Below are positions 1 to 9,298 of a DNA stretch of 61,450 bases, piece by piece (the stretch's first letter is position 1; the number at the start of each line of letters is the position of its first letter). The stretch is from Verrucomicrobiota bacterium. Its GTDB lineage: Bacteria > Verrucomicrobiota > Verrucomicrobiia > Limisphaerales > SXTU01. Both the position numbers and the translations under genes were made by a program. A model generated the notes under the pieces. It did no database searches. It was not told where the DNA came from and saw nothing but the letters and a program-made list of their open reading frames with translations. The stretch covers positions 1 through 61,450 of the forward strand of contig VHDH01000010.1 of the NCBI GenBank assembly GCA_016871445.1, written 5' to 3'.

Positions 1-120
1 ATCGGTGAACGCCGTGACCTGTATCGCAACCACCCGCAGGTGATGGCCGACCTCAAACAACGCCTTGCTGCGTGGGAGGCGGAGATGGCGAAGCACCAGC
101 CAGAGTTTCTGGTGAAGTGA
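1..120 (+). CDS. C-terminal end of a sulfatase-like protein (partial)
   Basis: The window opens inside a reading frame that runs for 39 codons to a TGA at 118-120. The visible peptide contains GERRDLYRNHPQV followed by a helix (DLKQRLAAWEAEMAK). This matches the usual tail of arylsulfatase-type proteins, where 'D.gE..Nla..hPe....l...l..w' closes the C-terminal subdomain. PVC bacteria commonly carry many exported sulfatases, so the assignment is plausible. The catalytic domain with the formylglycine site lies outside the window and cannot be checked. The gene is convergent with ruvB, with 64 bp between the two stop codons. Confidence 0.5.
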   Translation: MGERRDLYRNHPQVMADLKQRLAAWEAEMAKHQPEFLVK

Positions 121-184
121 GCCGGACAAACGTTCCCTAAAAACGGAAGGAGAACCTCTTGAGCTTCTTTGCGCCTCCTTGTGG

Positions 185-1201
185 CTAAAACAAATTCGCC
201 TGTTTTCCGCCGGCCGGCTTCAGCCCGAGTTTTTTGAAGCTCAACTCAGTGGCGACGCGGCCTTGCGGCGTGCGCTGGAGATAGCCTTCCATGATGAGGT
301 AGGGCTCATAGACCTCCTCGATGGTGTCCGGTTCCTCGCCCACGGCAACAGCCAGCGAACTGACCCCCACCGGCCCGCCACCGAACTTCACGATCACCGT
401 TTCGAGGATGCGCTTGTCCATTTCGTCGAGGCCGTTCTGGTCAATCTCCAGCATCGCCAGCGCCCGGTCAGCAACGGTCTCAGTGATGCGGCCATCGTGG
501 CGCACTTGAGCGTAATCGCGCACGCGGCGGAGCAGATTTCCAGCGATGCGCGGGGTGCCCCGGCTACGGCGAGCAATCTCGAGCGCACCGGTTTCCTCCA
601 TCTCCACGTTAAGCAAGCGCGCGGCGCGCAGGACAATTTGCTGAAGTTGTGCGGCGTCGTAATAATCCAGCCGCTCGCGCATTCCAAAGCGCGTGAGCAG
701 CGGCGCGGAAAGCAAGCCGCTGCGGGTAGTCGCGCCAATGAGCGTGAAGCGCGGGAGGTTTAGCCGCACGCTGCGGGCGTTGGGCCCTTGGTCAATGATG
801 ATGTCCAGCTTGAAGTCTTCCATTGCCGGGTAGAGATATTCCTCAATGGTTTTTTGCAGACGATGGATTTCATCAATGAATAACACATCGCCTTCCTCAA
901 GGTTGGTGAGCAAGCCCGCGAGGTCGGCGGCCTTCTCGATGGTCGGGCCGCTGGTGGCCTTGACGTTCGCGCCCATCGCCTTGGCAAGGATGTTCGCGAT
1001 AGTGGTTTTGCCCAAACCGGGCGGGCCGCTGAGTAGAATGTGATCGAGCGCCTCGCCCCGCTGCTTGGCAGCTTGCACGGAGATTTCAAGCCGCTCTTTG
1101 ACCTTTACCTGACCCGTGAAGTCCGCAAAGACGGACGGACGCAGCGTCGTTTCGAGCACCGTGTCGGGGTTGTTTAGGGTGGCAAGCGGTCGGTCGGCCA
1201 T
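185..1201 (-). CDS. ruvB: Holliday junction branch-migration helicase RuvB
   Basis: Hexameric AAA+ motor that drives branch migration of Holliday junctions with RuvA and RuvC during recombinational repair in the cytoplasm. The protein has Walker [10 protein letters not shown] near residues 59-67, Walker B FIDEIHR near 108-114, the sensor/arginine-finger region [18 protein letters not shown], and the C-terminal winged helix ([18 protein letters not shown]). An upstream ATG at 1270 would add 23 residues. I prefer 1201, which gives 338 residues, the normal family size, and starts next to the conserved LRP...F.GQ segment. ruvA and ruvC are not adjacent. No clear Shine-Dalgarno sequence is visible. 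Confidence 0.96.
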   Translation of the reverse strand: MADRPLATLNNPDTVLETTLRPSVFADFTGQVKVKERLEISVQAAKQRGEALDHILLSGPPGLGKTTIANILAKAMGANVKATSGPTIEKAADLAGLLTNLEEGDVLFIDEIHRLQKTIEEYLYPAMEDFKLDIIIDQGPNARSVRLNLPRFTLIGATTRSGLLSAPLLTRFGMRERLDYYDAAQLQQIVLRAARLLNVEMEETGALEIARRSRGTPRIAGNLLRRVRDYAQVRHDGRITETVADRALAMLEIDQNGLDEMDKRILETVIVKFGGGPVGVSSLAVAVGEEPDTIEEVYEPYLIMEGYLQRTPQGRVATELSFKKLGLKPAGGKQANLF

Positions 1202-1303
1202 TGCGTGTAAGGATGCGAGAGCTGCCGCGCGAGCGGCAAGGGGAAAGGGGTAATTGCCGTCTTGTACCAACCATGAACGTAAGCCTAACCTAAATAACCA
1301 CCG

Positions 1304-2770
1304 ATGGAACGACCTGACGACTCGCCGCCAAATACTAGCTTCATCCGTATTGCGGGGCCGGAGGGGCAGGCGGAGAAGTTAATTCCCGAAGACCTGCAGC
1401 AGCCCGAAGCCAACACGCTCAAAGAGCTTTCCCCCGAACAACGCAAGTCCGGCCTCGCCGCCTGGTTAGGGTGGCTCTTCGATGGTCTGGACATGCATCT
1501 TTATGGGCTGGTGGCCGCGCCGTTCGTCGCCTACCTGCTGCATCGCGAAGGACTTATTCCGGATGCGTCGGACGTCGCCCACGACCTCGTCAAAGAGCGT
1601 AGTGGTTGGATACAAGGCTCTTTCCTTGTTGGCTGGGCACTGGGCGGGGCGTTTTTTGGACGGCTTGGCGACATCCTCGGCCGCAGCCGCTCGCTGGCGC
1701 TTACCATTCTCACTTACGCGGCGTTCACGGGCCTGTCCTTCTTCGCGCAGAACTGGTGGCAGTTGATGCTCTTCCGCTTCCTCGCCGCGCTAGGCATCGG
1801 CGGTGAATGGGCCGTCGGCTCGTCGCTGCTCTCGGAAACGTGGCCGAAGAAGTGGCGGCCGTGGGTCGCCGCCGTGCTGCAAACGGGCGTGAACCTCGGC
1901 GTCCTCCTCGCCTGCCTCACGACCTACCTGGCCGCGCTGCACCCGAACTATCACCCCAAGTGGGTCTTCCTCGTGGGCGTGCTGCCGGCACTGATGGTCT
2001 TTTGGATACGCCGCCACGTGCCCGAACCGAAGGAGTGGCACCGGGCGAAGGCTCTATCGCACGACCGTCCGCCGGGCATTGTAGATCTGTTCCGGGGCGA
2101 AGTGCGGCGCACCACCATCCTAACCATCATTGTGTGCGCTTGCGGACTGACAGCGTGGTGGGCGTTTCAGTTCTGGCACGCGCAACACCTGCGTAATCTG
2201 CCGGACTTGGCCGAGGCGGCGAAAACTGAGTTTGCCCGGCTGGCGCCGGGCGGGGATGAGGCAAAGTGGGTGGCTTCCTACAAACAGAAGATGGTCAGCC
2301 TCGCGTTCTTCGTGATCATCAGCGCGAGCATCTTTGGGAACTTCGCTGCGGCCGGTCTCGCGCGGCTGTTCGGCTACCGCCGTTCCATCGCGATCTGCTA
2401 CACCGGCTTCTTCCTCGCGATGGGAGCGACGTTCATCCAGCCCCGCGGTTGGGAATCACTCGTGTGGTTTTGGTTCCCGCTGGTGGGCTTTTTCTCCGGC
2501 GTCTTTGGCCTGTTCACCATGTATCTGCCGCCGCTTTTTCCTACGCTGCTGCGCACCACGGGCGCAGGCTTCTGTTACAACATCGGGCGCATCGCCTCAG
2601 CCACGGGTGTCATCTTCTCCGGCTCGCTCGCCAGTGGCGGCGACTTCAAACGCACGCTGCTCTTCGCTGCGTGCCTCTTTGTGCCCGCCATCTTCGTCGC
2701 ACTCATCCTGCCCGAGCCGAAAGACCTCGGCGGCCACGCAACAGAGACGGCATTGACCGCCACGGAATGA
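1304..2770 (+). CDS. MFS transporter, sugar/organic-anion:H+ symporter type
   Basis: A 488-residue major facilitator protein of about 12 membrane segments. It has a hydrophilic N-terminal extension of about 50 residues, then [15 protein letters not shown] in the first helix. The loop motif [11 protein letters not shown] lies between TM2 and TM3, and [18 protein letters not shown] lies in TM4-TM5. These match the AAHS/SHS-like branch (aromatic acid, sialate, carboxylate symporters). The central loop (about residues 240-330) is longer than average. The substrate cannot be read from sequence. The stop overlaps the next start as ATGA, so the two genes are probably translationally coupled. Confidence 0.85.
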   Translation: MERPDDSPPNTSFIRIAGPEGQAEKLIPEDLQQPEANTLKELSPEQRKSGLAAWLGWLFDGLDMHLYGLVAAPFVAYLLHREGLIPDASDVAHDLVKERSGWIQGSFLVGWALGGAFFGRLGDILGRSRSLALTILTYAAFTGLSFFAQNWWQLMLFRFLAALGIGGEWAVGSSLLSETWPKKWRPWVAAVLQTGVNLGVLLACLTTYLAALHPNYHPKWVFLVGVLPALMVFWIRRHVPEPKEWHRAKALSHDRPPGIVDLFRGEVRRTTILTIIVCACGLTAWWAFQFWHAQHLRNLPDLAEAAKTEFARLAPGGDEAKWVASYKQKMVSLAFFVIISASIFGNFAAAGLARLFGYRRSIAICYTGFFLAMGATFIQPRGWESLVWFWFPLVGFFSGVFGLFTMYLPPLFPTLLRTTGAGFCYNIGRIASATGVIFSGSLASGGDFKRTLLFAACLFVPAIFVALILPEPKDLGGHATETALTATE

Positions 2771-3375
2771 GGAATAATGCCACCCGGTTGGTCATCTTCC
2801 TGAAAGCCCCGCGTCCGGGCGCGGTCAAGACCCGGCTCGCGGAGGCGCTCGGGCCGAACGCCGCCTGCGCCGCGTATCGTCGGCTGGTGGAAACGCTGAT
2901 CGACAACCTTGCCCCGCTGCCGCGTGTCGATCTCTGCTTCACCCCTGTCGAGGCGGCCGCAGAAATCAAACCGTGGCTCCGTCCCGGCTGGTCGGCCATT
3001 CCACAGGTCGGCGGTGATCTCGGCGAGCGCCTGCACGCCGCGTTTACCGAGCACTTCGCGACAGCCGGACAGAGCGTTGTCATCATAGGCTCGGACTGCC
3101 CCGACGTAACCGCCACGGATATCAAGGATGCCTGGCGAGCGCTGGAAAGCCACGATGTGGTGCTCGGCCCGGCGCTCGACGGCGGCTACTGGCTCATCGG
3201 CCTGCGTGCGCCGCAGCCGGCGCTGTTCGCCAACATCCCGTGGAGCACCGACCGCGTGTTCGGAGAGACAATGGCCCGCACCCGAGAAACCGGCCTGCGC
3301 GTGGCGCTGCTGCGCGAACTGAGCGACGTGGACACGGCGGCGGACTGGGAGCGGTGGCTAGCCAGGGAGGGATGA
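2767..3375 (+). CDS. TIGR04282-family transferase (DUF2064, GT-A-like fold)
   Basis: A 202-residue protein beginning LVIFLKAPRPGAVKTRLA, the hallmark start of the 'rSAM/selenodomain-associated transferase 1' family. The other signatures are present: IIGSDCPD (putative nucleotide/metal site), LGPALDGGYWLIGL and IPWSTDRVF. The family has a nucleotidyltransferase-like fold and is often found near TIGR04283 glycosyltransferases; one of these lies at 55636-56370. The start ATG at 2767 overlaps the MFS stop by 4 nt, which decides the start over the longer upstream open frame. Substrate unknown. Confidence 0.85.
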   Translation: MRNNATRLVIFLKAPRPGAVKTRLAEALGPNAACAAYRRLVETLIDNLAPLPRVDLCFTPVEAAAEIKPWLRPGWSAIPQVGGDLGERLHAAFTEHFATAGQSVVIIGSDCPDVTATDIKDAWRALESHDVVLGPALDGGYWLIGLRAPQPALFANIPWSTDRVFGETMARTRETGLRVALLRELSDVDTAADWERWLAREG

Positions 3376-3531
3376 AATCTCCAGTTCCAAGCTCCCAGTT
3401 CCAGAGGAGCTCCCAATCTTAAGTTCCATCTCTCCGCTCAAGCATCAGGATACGGCCAGCCCAACCAACTGTGTTCGCCGCTCTGGGATTTGGAGCTTTT
3501 CTCCCCGCATCCTTTCGCCGCTAATCTCCGT

Positions 3532-4557
3532 ATGCTCAACCTTGCCTTTGTCGGTCTTGGCTTCATGGCCGCCACGCACATTAAGGCACTGCGACAAGTG
3601 CCTGGCGTGCGCGTCGCCGCGCTCTGTAATCCCAGCGGCCGCCATCTGGACGGCGACTTTACCGGCGTTGCAGGCAACGTGGGCGACAACGCGCCGGTCC
3701 AACTAGAGTCGGGTAGCTTTAAGCCCTTTCGTGACTACACCGCGCTGCTCGCTGACCCCGCCATCCACGCCGTAGATATTTGCGCGCCCACGCTAGCGCA
3801 CTCTAACCTCGCCATTGCCGCGCTGCGCGCGGGCAAGCACGTGCTCTGTGAAAAACCGCTGGCCCGCACCGCCGCGCAGGCCCGCGAAATGGCGGCGGTC
3901 GCGGCGGAGACGGGGCGCGTGCTCATGCCGGCGATGTGCCTGCGCTTCCTGCCCGAGTGGGTTTGGGTGCGCGCGGCCATCATCGACGGACGCTTCGGCC
4001 AAGTGCTTTCCGCGCGGTTCCGGCGGGTGGCAGAGCCGCCGGGCTGGGGCCAGCAAAACTTTCTCAACGGTGCGAAATCCGGCGGTGCGCTGCTGGATCT
4101 GCACATCCACGACACAGACTTCGTGCAGTTTTGCTTCGGCCGGCCACGCGCGGTGTATGCCACAGGCTACTCAAAGATTAGCGGTGCAATTGACCATGTC
4201 GTGACGACCTATGTGGTCGCCAGCGGCGCGATGGTTCACGCCGAGGGCGCGTGGTGCATGACGCCCGGCTTCGGTTTCAATATGAGCTACACCGTGAACT
4301 TCGAGCGTGCGACGGTGGACTATGACCTCGCACGCGGTGCCGACGCGCTCAAGCTCTACGAGGCCGGCCAGCCCGCGCAAACGCTCAAGCTCGGCCAACC
4401 CGACGGTTACGTCGGCGAGTTGCGGCATTTTGTCGAGTGCATCACAGCCGGCACGTCACCGACCGTGGTGACGGCGGCGGACGGCGTGAGCGCGATGGAA
4501 ATTTGTGAGGCCGAGGAGCAATCCGTGCATACGCGGCAATGCGTTGAGCTGACGTGA
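3532..4557 (+). CDS. Gfo/Idh/MocA-family NAD(P)-dependent oxidoreductase (cytoplasmic)
   Basis: A 341-residue protein with an N-terminal Rossmann segment (LNLAFVGLGFMAATHIKAL), the conserved HVLCEKPLARTAAQAREM motif (catalytic Lys of the EKP motif), and a C-terminal alpha/beta substrate domain with GGALLDLHIHDTDF. Such enzymes oxidise or reduce cyclic polyols and sugars. It has no signal peptide, unlike the Gfo/Idh protein at 22333-23667. The dinucleotide loop reads GLGFMA, so the last Gly of GxGxxG is Ala, which is tolerated in the family. An ATG at 3490 is in frame, but 3532 starts directly at the Rossmann strand. Substrate unknown. Confidence 0.88.
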   Translation: MLNLAFVGLGFMAATHIKALRQVPGVRVAALCNPSGRHLDGDFTGVAGNVGDNAPVQLESGSFKPFRDYTALLADPAIHAVDICAPTLAHSNLAIAALRAGKHVLCEKPLARTAAQAREMAAVAAETGRVLMPAMCLRFLPEWVWVRAAIIDGRFGQVLSARFRRVAEPPGWGQQNFLNGAKSGGALLDLHIHDTDFVQFCFGRPRAVYATGYSKISGAIDHVVTTYVVASGAMVHAEGAWCMTPGFGFNMSYTVNFERATVDYDLARGADALKLYEAGQPAQTLKLGQPDGYVGELRHFVECITAGTSPTVVTAADGVSAMEICEAEEQSVHTRQCVELT

Positions 4558-4693
4558 AACCTCGCGCGCCTTTACGCTATCCCTTCGTCCTGGGCTGAGT
4601 TACAATTTCCACGCAGTCAGGCATGCCATCATGAGCACCGCCTACTGCGACTGGTTTGCACACTAGAGACATCTGTGGAAATATTACTTCGCC

Positions 4694-4810
4694 ATGAGAA
4701 AACTCGTTGTCGGAGATGTGCGGTTCGCCAAAGAAAAGCTGACCGCCCCGGGCAATGCGCAGGCCATGCTCAAAATTATCCAACCGCATCACATCGCGAC
4801 CAACCTGTAA
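4694..4810 (+). CDS. Possible 38-codon ORF upstream of the fumarase-beta-type gene
   Basis: The gap at 4558-4817 holds a short open frame (MRKLVVGDVRFAKEKL... to TAA at 4808-4810), ending 7 nt before the next gene. I recognise no family. It could be a leader peptide, a remnant, or chance. No Shine-Dalgarno sequence is evident. Confidence 0.15.
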   Translation: MRKLVVGDVRFAKEKLTAPGNAQAMLKIIQPHHIATNL

Positions 4811-4817
4811 CCACTCC

Positions 4818-5405
4818 ATGACCTCCCTCACCTTTCCCTTCAACGAAGCCCAGGTTCGCGCGCTCAAAGTCGGCGACGAAGTTTCCATCTCCGGCATTGT
4901 CTTCACCGGGCGCGACGCCGTGCACAAGTATCTGCATGAGGGCGGCACGCTGCCGCCGGGCGTCTCGTTGCGCGACGGCATCATTTACCATTGCGGGCCA
5001 GTAATGATGAAGCAGCCGGACGGCTCCTACATATGCACTGCCGCCGGTCCGACCACTTCAATCCGCGAGGAGCCGTATCAGTGGCAGATCATCCGCGACT
5101 TCGGCGTGCGCGGCGTCATTGGCAAGGGCGGCATGGGCGATAAAACGCTCGCGGCCTGCCGGGAACATGGCTGCGTTTATCTGCACGCAGTTGGTGGCGC
5201 AGCACAAGTGCTGGCCGAGTGCGTGAAGAAAGTTCGCAACGTGTATTTCGCCGAGGAGTTCGGCTCCCCCGAAGCCATCTGGGAGCTGGCTATCGAGAAT
5301 TTCCCCGCCGTCGTCACGATTGATTCGCACGGCAACTCGTTGCACAAGGAAGTCATGACTGCCAGCAGCGCGACGCTGGCCAAGCACCTCGCCCCGACTC
5401 ATTGA
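4818..5405 (+). CDS. Fumarate hydratase / L-tartrate dehydratase beta-subunit-type protein
   Basis: A 195-residue match to the C-terminal (beta) swivelling domain of class I Fe-S hydro-lyases (TtdB/FumA C-terminus). Diagnostic segments are LKVGDEVSISGIVFTGRDA, HCGPVM, TAAGPTTSIR, VIGKGGMGD and VYLHAVGGAAQVLA, and the length equals a stand-alone beta subunit. The [4Fe-4S]-binding alpha subunit is normally encoded immediately upstream; here the upstream gene is a Gfo/Idh oxidoreductase, so the partner must be elsewhere or missing. The ATG at 4818 matches known N-termini. The stop at 5403-5405 sits just before the next gene. Confidence 0.88.
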   Translation: MTSLTFPFNEAQVRALKVGDEVSISGIVFTGRDAVHKYLHEGGTLPPGVSLRDGIIYHCGPVMMKQPDGSYICTAAGPTTSIREEPYQWQIIRDFGVRGVIGKGGMGDKTLAACREHGCVYLHAVGGAAQVLAECVKKVRNVYFAEEFGSPEAIWELAIENFPAVVTIDSHGNSLHKEVMTASSATLAKHLAPTH

Positions 5406-5419
5406 AAAGCGACCGGCCC

Positions 5420-5425
5420 GGAGGA
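5420..5425 (+). promoter_or_regulatory. Ribosome binding site fixing the start at 5435
   Basis: GGAGGA lies 9 nt upstream of the ATG at 5435. It favours that start over the in-frame TTG at 5402, which would overlap the preceding stop. Confidence 0.5.
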
Positions 5426-5434
5426 CTACTCGAG

Positions 5435-8400
5435 ATGCTTCATTTCTGTCATGGTGCGACACGGCGACTACAATTCGCTGTTGCAGCCTCCCTGCTTGCC
5501 TGCCCATTAGGCTCCGCCGCCGCCGCCGACACCTCGGCGATGACCACCGCCAAGCCGCTCGCGCCGCAGCAAGCCCTCGCCTCGCTTCAAATCGAAGCCG
5601 GCCTGCGCGTCGAACTCGCCGCCAGCGAACCGCGCACCGCCTCGCCTGTCGCGCTCGCCTGGGATGAACGTGGCCGGATGTTCGTCGCCGAGAATCGTGG
5701 TTATCCCGTCGGCCCCGGCAGCAACCAACCACCCGCCGGCATCATCGCCATGCTGGAAGACACCAACGGCGACGGCACTTACGACCAACGCACCGAGTTC
5801 GCCACCGGCCTCACTTTCCCGAACGGCCTGATGTGCTGGCGCGGCGGCCTCATCGTCACCTGCGCCCCGGACATTTTTTACCTGAAGGACACCGACGGCG
5901 ATGGCCGGGCCGACGTGCGGCGCGTCCTCTTCACCAGCTTCGGCACCAGCAGCACCACGCAGCTCCGCGTAAGCCATCCCACGCTCGGCCTCGACGGCTA
6001 CGTCCACGTCACCAGCGGACTCGTCGCCAGCAAGGTCACCTGTCCCGAGCATCCCGGGCGCGGCACCATTGACCTCCCGCGCGGCGACGCCCGCTTCCAC
6101 CCGGACACGTTGGAAATCGAGCCGTGGCCCGGCATCGGCCAGTTCGGCCTCGCGTTCGATGACTTCGGCCGCAAGTTCATCTGCTCGAACCGCAACCCGC
6201 TCCAGCACGTCGTCCTGCACCCGCGCTACCTCAAGCGCAACCCGCACCTCGCCTTCTCCGACACCGTGCAGGACGTCGCCCCGCCCGGCGACGCCGCGAA
6301 GGTTTGGCCGCTGAGCGCGGACCACACCACCGCCGCGTTCATGCCCAGCCTGATGAGCACGCCGCACGCGGGCACGTTCACCAGCGCGTGCGGCATCAGC
6401 CTGTGGCGCGGCGGCGCGCTGCCGGCCGCTTTCGCGAACAGCGCCTTCATCTGCGAACCCGCGCAAAACCTCGTGCAGCGGCAAGTCCTCTCGCCCGACG
6501 GCCCCACCTTCAAGTCCGCGCCCGCCACGCCCGGCCGTGAATTCCTCGCCAGCGCCGACACCTGGTTCCGCCCCGTCTTCAGCGCCACCGGCCCGGACGG
6601 CGCGCTCTACATCTGCGACATGTATCGCAAGGTGATTGACCACCCGCAGTATCTCCCCGAGTTCATCCGCGGCAGCCTCGACTACGAGGCGGGCAAAACG
6701 ATGGGGAGAATTTATCGCGTCGTGCCGGCGAATCTGAAATCGCCAATTCCGAATTCCAAATTGAACCTCGCCGCCGCGAGCACAAAGGAACTCGTCGCCA
6801 AGCTGAATGATGCGAATGGGTGGGTGCGGAGCACGGCGTTCCGGGTGTTGACCGAACGCGGTGACAAAGCTGCAACGCCGTTCTTGGAAGCGACCATTGT
6901 TAAGCCGGGCAACTCAACGCCCGAGGCACGGGCATGCGCGCTGCATTTGCTGCAACAACCGAGCAGTGGAAGCACTCTCCTGCCCCAGCTTCTGCACACG
7001 GCGCTGCACGACAAGAGCCCGGCAGTTCGAGAGCAGGGCATCGCACTCATGGAGTCAGCCAAAGGAATGGCCTCGCTAGTGGACGGTTTCACGATGATGA
7101 CGGCCTCTGACACGAGTCCGCGAATCCGATTTCTCAATGCGTTGGCTATCGGCCAGTCGGAGAACGATGGTCTAGCAGCCACAAATCTTGCGCTGTTGGC
7201 TCTGAACGTTGGTAGTGATCGCTGGAGTCGCGCGGCGGTTCTGATTTCGGCCGGCAAACGCGTTGACCCGTTCTTCAAGACCTATGTCGAGCTCATTCCC
7301 GCAGCGAAGAATGATGCACGCGCCCTCATGAACGACATTGGACAGTTGCTTGCCAGCGCCCATACCAGCGAGCAACTGCGCGAATCGTTAGGCTTGTGTC
7401 TGACGAGAATGAAGCCGGGCGAATCCCGACTCCAATCCGCCTTCGCCACCGGCCTTGGCAATGGCGCGCGCGCCAAGGGACTCGGCAAGGATGGCCGTTC
7501 CGCCCTCGTGACAGTCGCGTCGGCGAACCCTGACATCGCGCGCCGCCTCGGCGAGCTGTTCGCCGCCGCCAGCAAGACCGTCGCGACCGCCTCCGCGCCC
7601 ACGCCCGAGCGGCTCGCCGCCGTTGACCTCCTCGCTCACAGCGACTTCGCCACCGCCGGGGCGTCCTTGCAGTCGCTCATCGCGCCGCAGGTGCCGAACG
7701 AGTTGCAGGCCGCCGCCGTGCGCGCGTTGAGCCAGTTGCCCGGCGCGCAGGCCGGCGAGTGGTTCGTCGAGCGCGAGCGCTGGCGCAGCTACACCCCGCC
7801 CGTCCGCGACGCCGTCCTCACCGCGATGCTCTCCCGGCCCGCGCTCCAGCTCGCGCTGCTCGGGGCCGTCGAGCAGGGCGTAGTGCAGCCGTGGGCCGTG
7901 CCCGCGAACCGCCGCACCCCGCTGCTCAAGCACAAGGACGCCGCCGTGGCCGCCCGCGCCACGAAAGCCTTCCAGCCCCAAGCCGCCGCCGACCGCATGA
8001 AGGTCTATGAGGAACACAAGGCCGTGCTCGCGCTGCCCGCGAACGCGAAGAACGGCAAGGCCGTCTTCGTGAAAACCTGCGCCGCCTGCCACCAGTTCGC
8101 GGGCGAGGGCGCGCGCGTCGGCCCCGAGCTGACCGGCGTCCGGCTCCAGCCCGCCGAGGCCATCCTCCTGCACATCCTCGTGCCCGACGCGGAGATTTAC
8201 CCCGGCTTCACCGCCTACGAAGTGGAGACCAAGGACGGCCGCTCCCTCACCGGCCTGCTCACCTCCGACACGCCCACGAGCGTCACCCTCCGCGCCGCGC
8301 AAGGCGTGGAGGAAACCATCCTCCGCGCGAACGTCGCCAAGCTCACCAGCAGCAGCACCTCGCTCATGCCGAACGAACTGGAGAAGACGATGACCCGTCA

Positions 8401-8440
8401 GGAATTGGCGGACTTGATGGCGTTTCTGAAAGGGCAATAA
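5435..8440 (+). CDS. Exported PVC-type dehydrogenase (TIGR02604) with HEAT repeats and c-type heme domain
   Basis: A 1001-residue secreted protein. A signal peptide (LQFAVAASLLACPLGSAAAAD) is followed by a beta-propeller of the 'putative membrane-bound dehydrogenase' family (about residues 40-425; LAWDERGRMFVAENRGYP, FPNGLMCW, GALYICDMYRKVIDHP). A HEAT-like helical region (about 450-830) follows. The C-terminal TIGR02603 heme domain has CAACH at about 882-886 and an axial-ligand region near SLMPNELE. Such proteins are abundant in Planctomycetes and Verrucomicrobia and are thought to act in periplasmic carbohydrate oxidation; the substrate is unknown. The linker near 6735-6765 is locally AT-rich with short TTCC repeats. 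Confidence 0.9.
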   Translation: MLHFCHGATRRLQFAVAASLLACPLGSAAAADTSAMTTAKPLAPQQALASLQIEAGLRVELAASEPRTASPVALAWDERGRMFVAENRGYPVGPGSNQPPAGIIAMLEDTNGDGTYDQRTEFATGLTFPNGLMCWRGGLIVTCAPDIFYLKDTDGDGRADVRRVLFTSFGTSSTTQLRVSHPTLGLDGYVHVTSGLVASKVTCPEHPGRGTIDLPRGDARFHPDTLEIEPWPGIGQFGLAFDDFGRKFICSNRNPLQHVVLHPRYLKRNPHLAFSDTVQDVAPPGDAAKVWPLSADHTTAAFMPSLMSTPHAGTFTSACGISLWRGGALPAAFANSAFICEPAQNLVQRQVLSPDGPTFKSAPATPGREFLASADTWFRPVFSATGPDGALYICDMYRKVIDHPQYLPEFIRGSLDYEAGKTMGRIYRVVPANLKSPIPNSKLNLAAASTKELVAKLNDANGWVRSTAFRVLTERGDKAATPFLEATIVKPGNSTPEARACALHLLQQPSSGSTLLPQLLHTALHDKSPAVREQGIALMESAKGMASLVDGFTMMTASDTSPRIRFLNALAIGQSENDGLAATNLALLALNVGSDRWSRAAVLISAGKRVDPFFKTYVELIPAAKNDARALMNDIGQLLASAHTSEQLRESLGLCLTRMKPGESRLQSAFATGLGNGARAKGLGKDGRSALVTVASANPDIARRLGELFAAASKTVATASAPTPERLAAVDLLAHSDFATAGASLQSLIAPQVPNELQAAAVRALSQLPGAQAGEWFVERERWRSYTPPVRDAVLTAMLSRPALQLALLGAVEQGVVQPWAVPANRRTPLLKHKDAAVAARATKAFQPQAAADRMKVYEEHKAVLALPANAKNGKAVFVKTCAACHQFAGEGARVGPELTGVRLQPAEAILLHILVPDAEIYPGFTAYEVETKDGRSLTGLLTSDTPTSVTLRAAQGVEETILRANVAKLTSSSTSLMPNELEKTMTRQELADLMAFLKGQ

Positions 8441-8542
8441 CGGGACCCTCTCGCTCAGGTAGCACCCGTGGCCAAGGGACGCCACGTTCCAAGGCGGCCA
8501 AAACTTCTCTTGCGCGGCGGCGTGGCCGGGATGAGAGTCCCG
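8441..8542. repeat. Structured intergenic element closed by an imperfect inverted repeat
   Basis: CGGGACCCTCTC at 8441-8452 pairs with GAGAGTCCCG at 8533-8542, giving a 10-bp stem with a 2-nt bulge. The interior is GC-rich and contains CGTGGCC twice as a direct repeat. The left arm starts immediately after the dehydrogenase stop and the right arm ends 16 nt before the prepilin-like start. There is no T-run, so it does not look like a simple intrinsic terminator. A REP-like dispersed element is possible. Confidence 0.35.
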
Positions 8543-8558
8543 TCAGCCCATACCAGCC

Positions 8559-9290
8559 ATGACAGCGCATCCTCAGCCTCCCATCCGGCGTGCTGACGCC
8601 GGATTCACCCTCATCGAACTGCTCGTCGTCATCGCCATCATCGCGATCCTCGCGGGGATGCTGTTGCCGGCGTTGTCGAAGGCCAAACTCAAGGGAAAGC
8701 AGGCGGCGTGCACGAGCAACAACAAGCAGCTCGGTATCGCATTCAAAATTTACATGGATGACTTCAACGGCTTCTTCCCCATCCACAATAACTGGGGCAA
8801 CCTCGGTGGCGCAACCGGCCAACACCCGCAGGGCCTTGAGGGAGGGAACGTTCATGAAACCAACCGCGTCTTCAACCGCTACGTAGGGAAAGCGGAGGCC
8901 TTCCGCTGTCCGTCCGACAACGGCGATGCCCGTTGGAACGGTGCCAATCCGCAAGTTGATAACTGCTATTGGGCGTGGGGCAACAGCTACTCCGACCAGT
9001 GGAACACCGACCGCTACCAAATCCGCCGGGTCACCGGCTCAGACATGGCCGGCAACAAGCCGATGAATGAGGTCGAGATGACCCAACCGGCCAACAAGTT
9101 CGTCCTCGCGGACTGGATCTGGCACAAGGATCGGGGGGTGACCGTGAAGAAAAACCAGTGGCACAACTACTCGGCGGAAAAACGCACAGTCACGCTTTTT
9201 GGTGACGGACATGTGGAGTTTTTCAGGTTCCCCGATGCTTGGTTCACTTGGACGACTCAGCCGCCCGACCCGGCCAACGGCTTTTGGTGA
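8559..9290 (+). CDS. Prepilin-type N-terminal cleavage/methylation protein (type II pseudopilin-like)
   Basis: A 243-residue protein with a classic type III signal: a short basic leader ending in AG, then [20 protein letters not shown]. Prepilin peptidase should cut between G15 and F16, and E20 is the conserved Glu at +5. The globular part has the features of verrucomicrobial/planctomycetal pseudopilin-like proteins ([26 protein letters not shown]-terminal [10 protein letters not shown]), a family usually present in many scattered copies without a secretion operon. No pilus or T2SS genes are nearby. Role unknown. Confidence 0.85.
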   Translation: MTAHPQPPIRRADAGFTLIELLVVIAIIAILAGMLLPALSKAKLKGKQAACTSNNKQLGIAFKIYMDDFNGFFPIHNNWGNLGGATGQHPQGLEGGNVHETNRVFNRYVGKAEAFRCPSDNGDARWNGANPQVDNCYWAWGNSYSDQWNTDRYQIRRVTGSDMAGNKPMNEVEMTQPANKFVLADWIWHKDRGVTVKKNQWHNYSAEKRTVTLFGDGHVEFFRFPDAWFTWTTQPPDPANGFW

Positions 9291-9298
9291 GCCGCCTC

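Noticed and set aside
4577-4984. A 135-codon minus frame before the fumarase-beta gene, considered as a remnant of an alpha subunit
   Set aside because: It runs antisense into the beta gene and shows no Fe-S hydro-lyase motifs.
5507-6643. A 378-codon open frame on the minus strand opposite the dehydrogenase gene
   Set aside because: GC-rich codon bias leaves long open antisense frames; its composition (Gly/Ala/Arg/Val/Glu runs) has no domain signature, while the plus frame has a signal peptide and family motifs.
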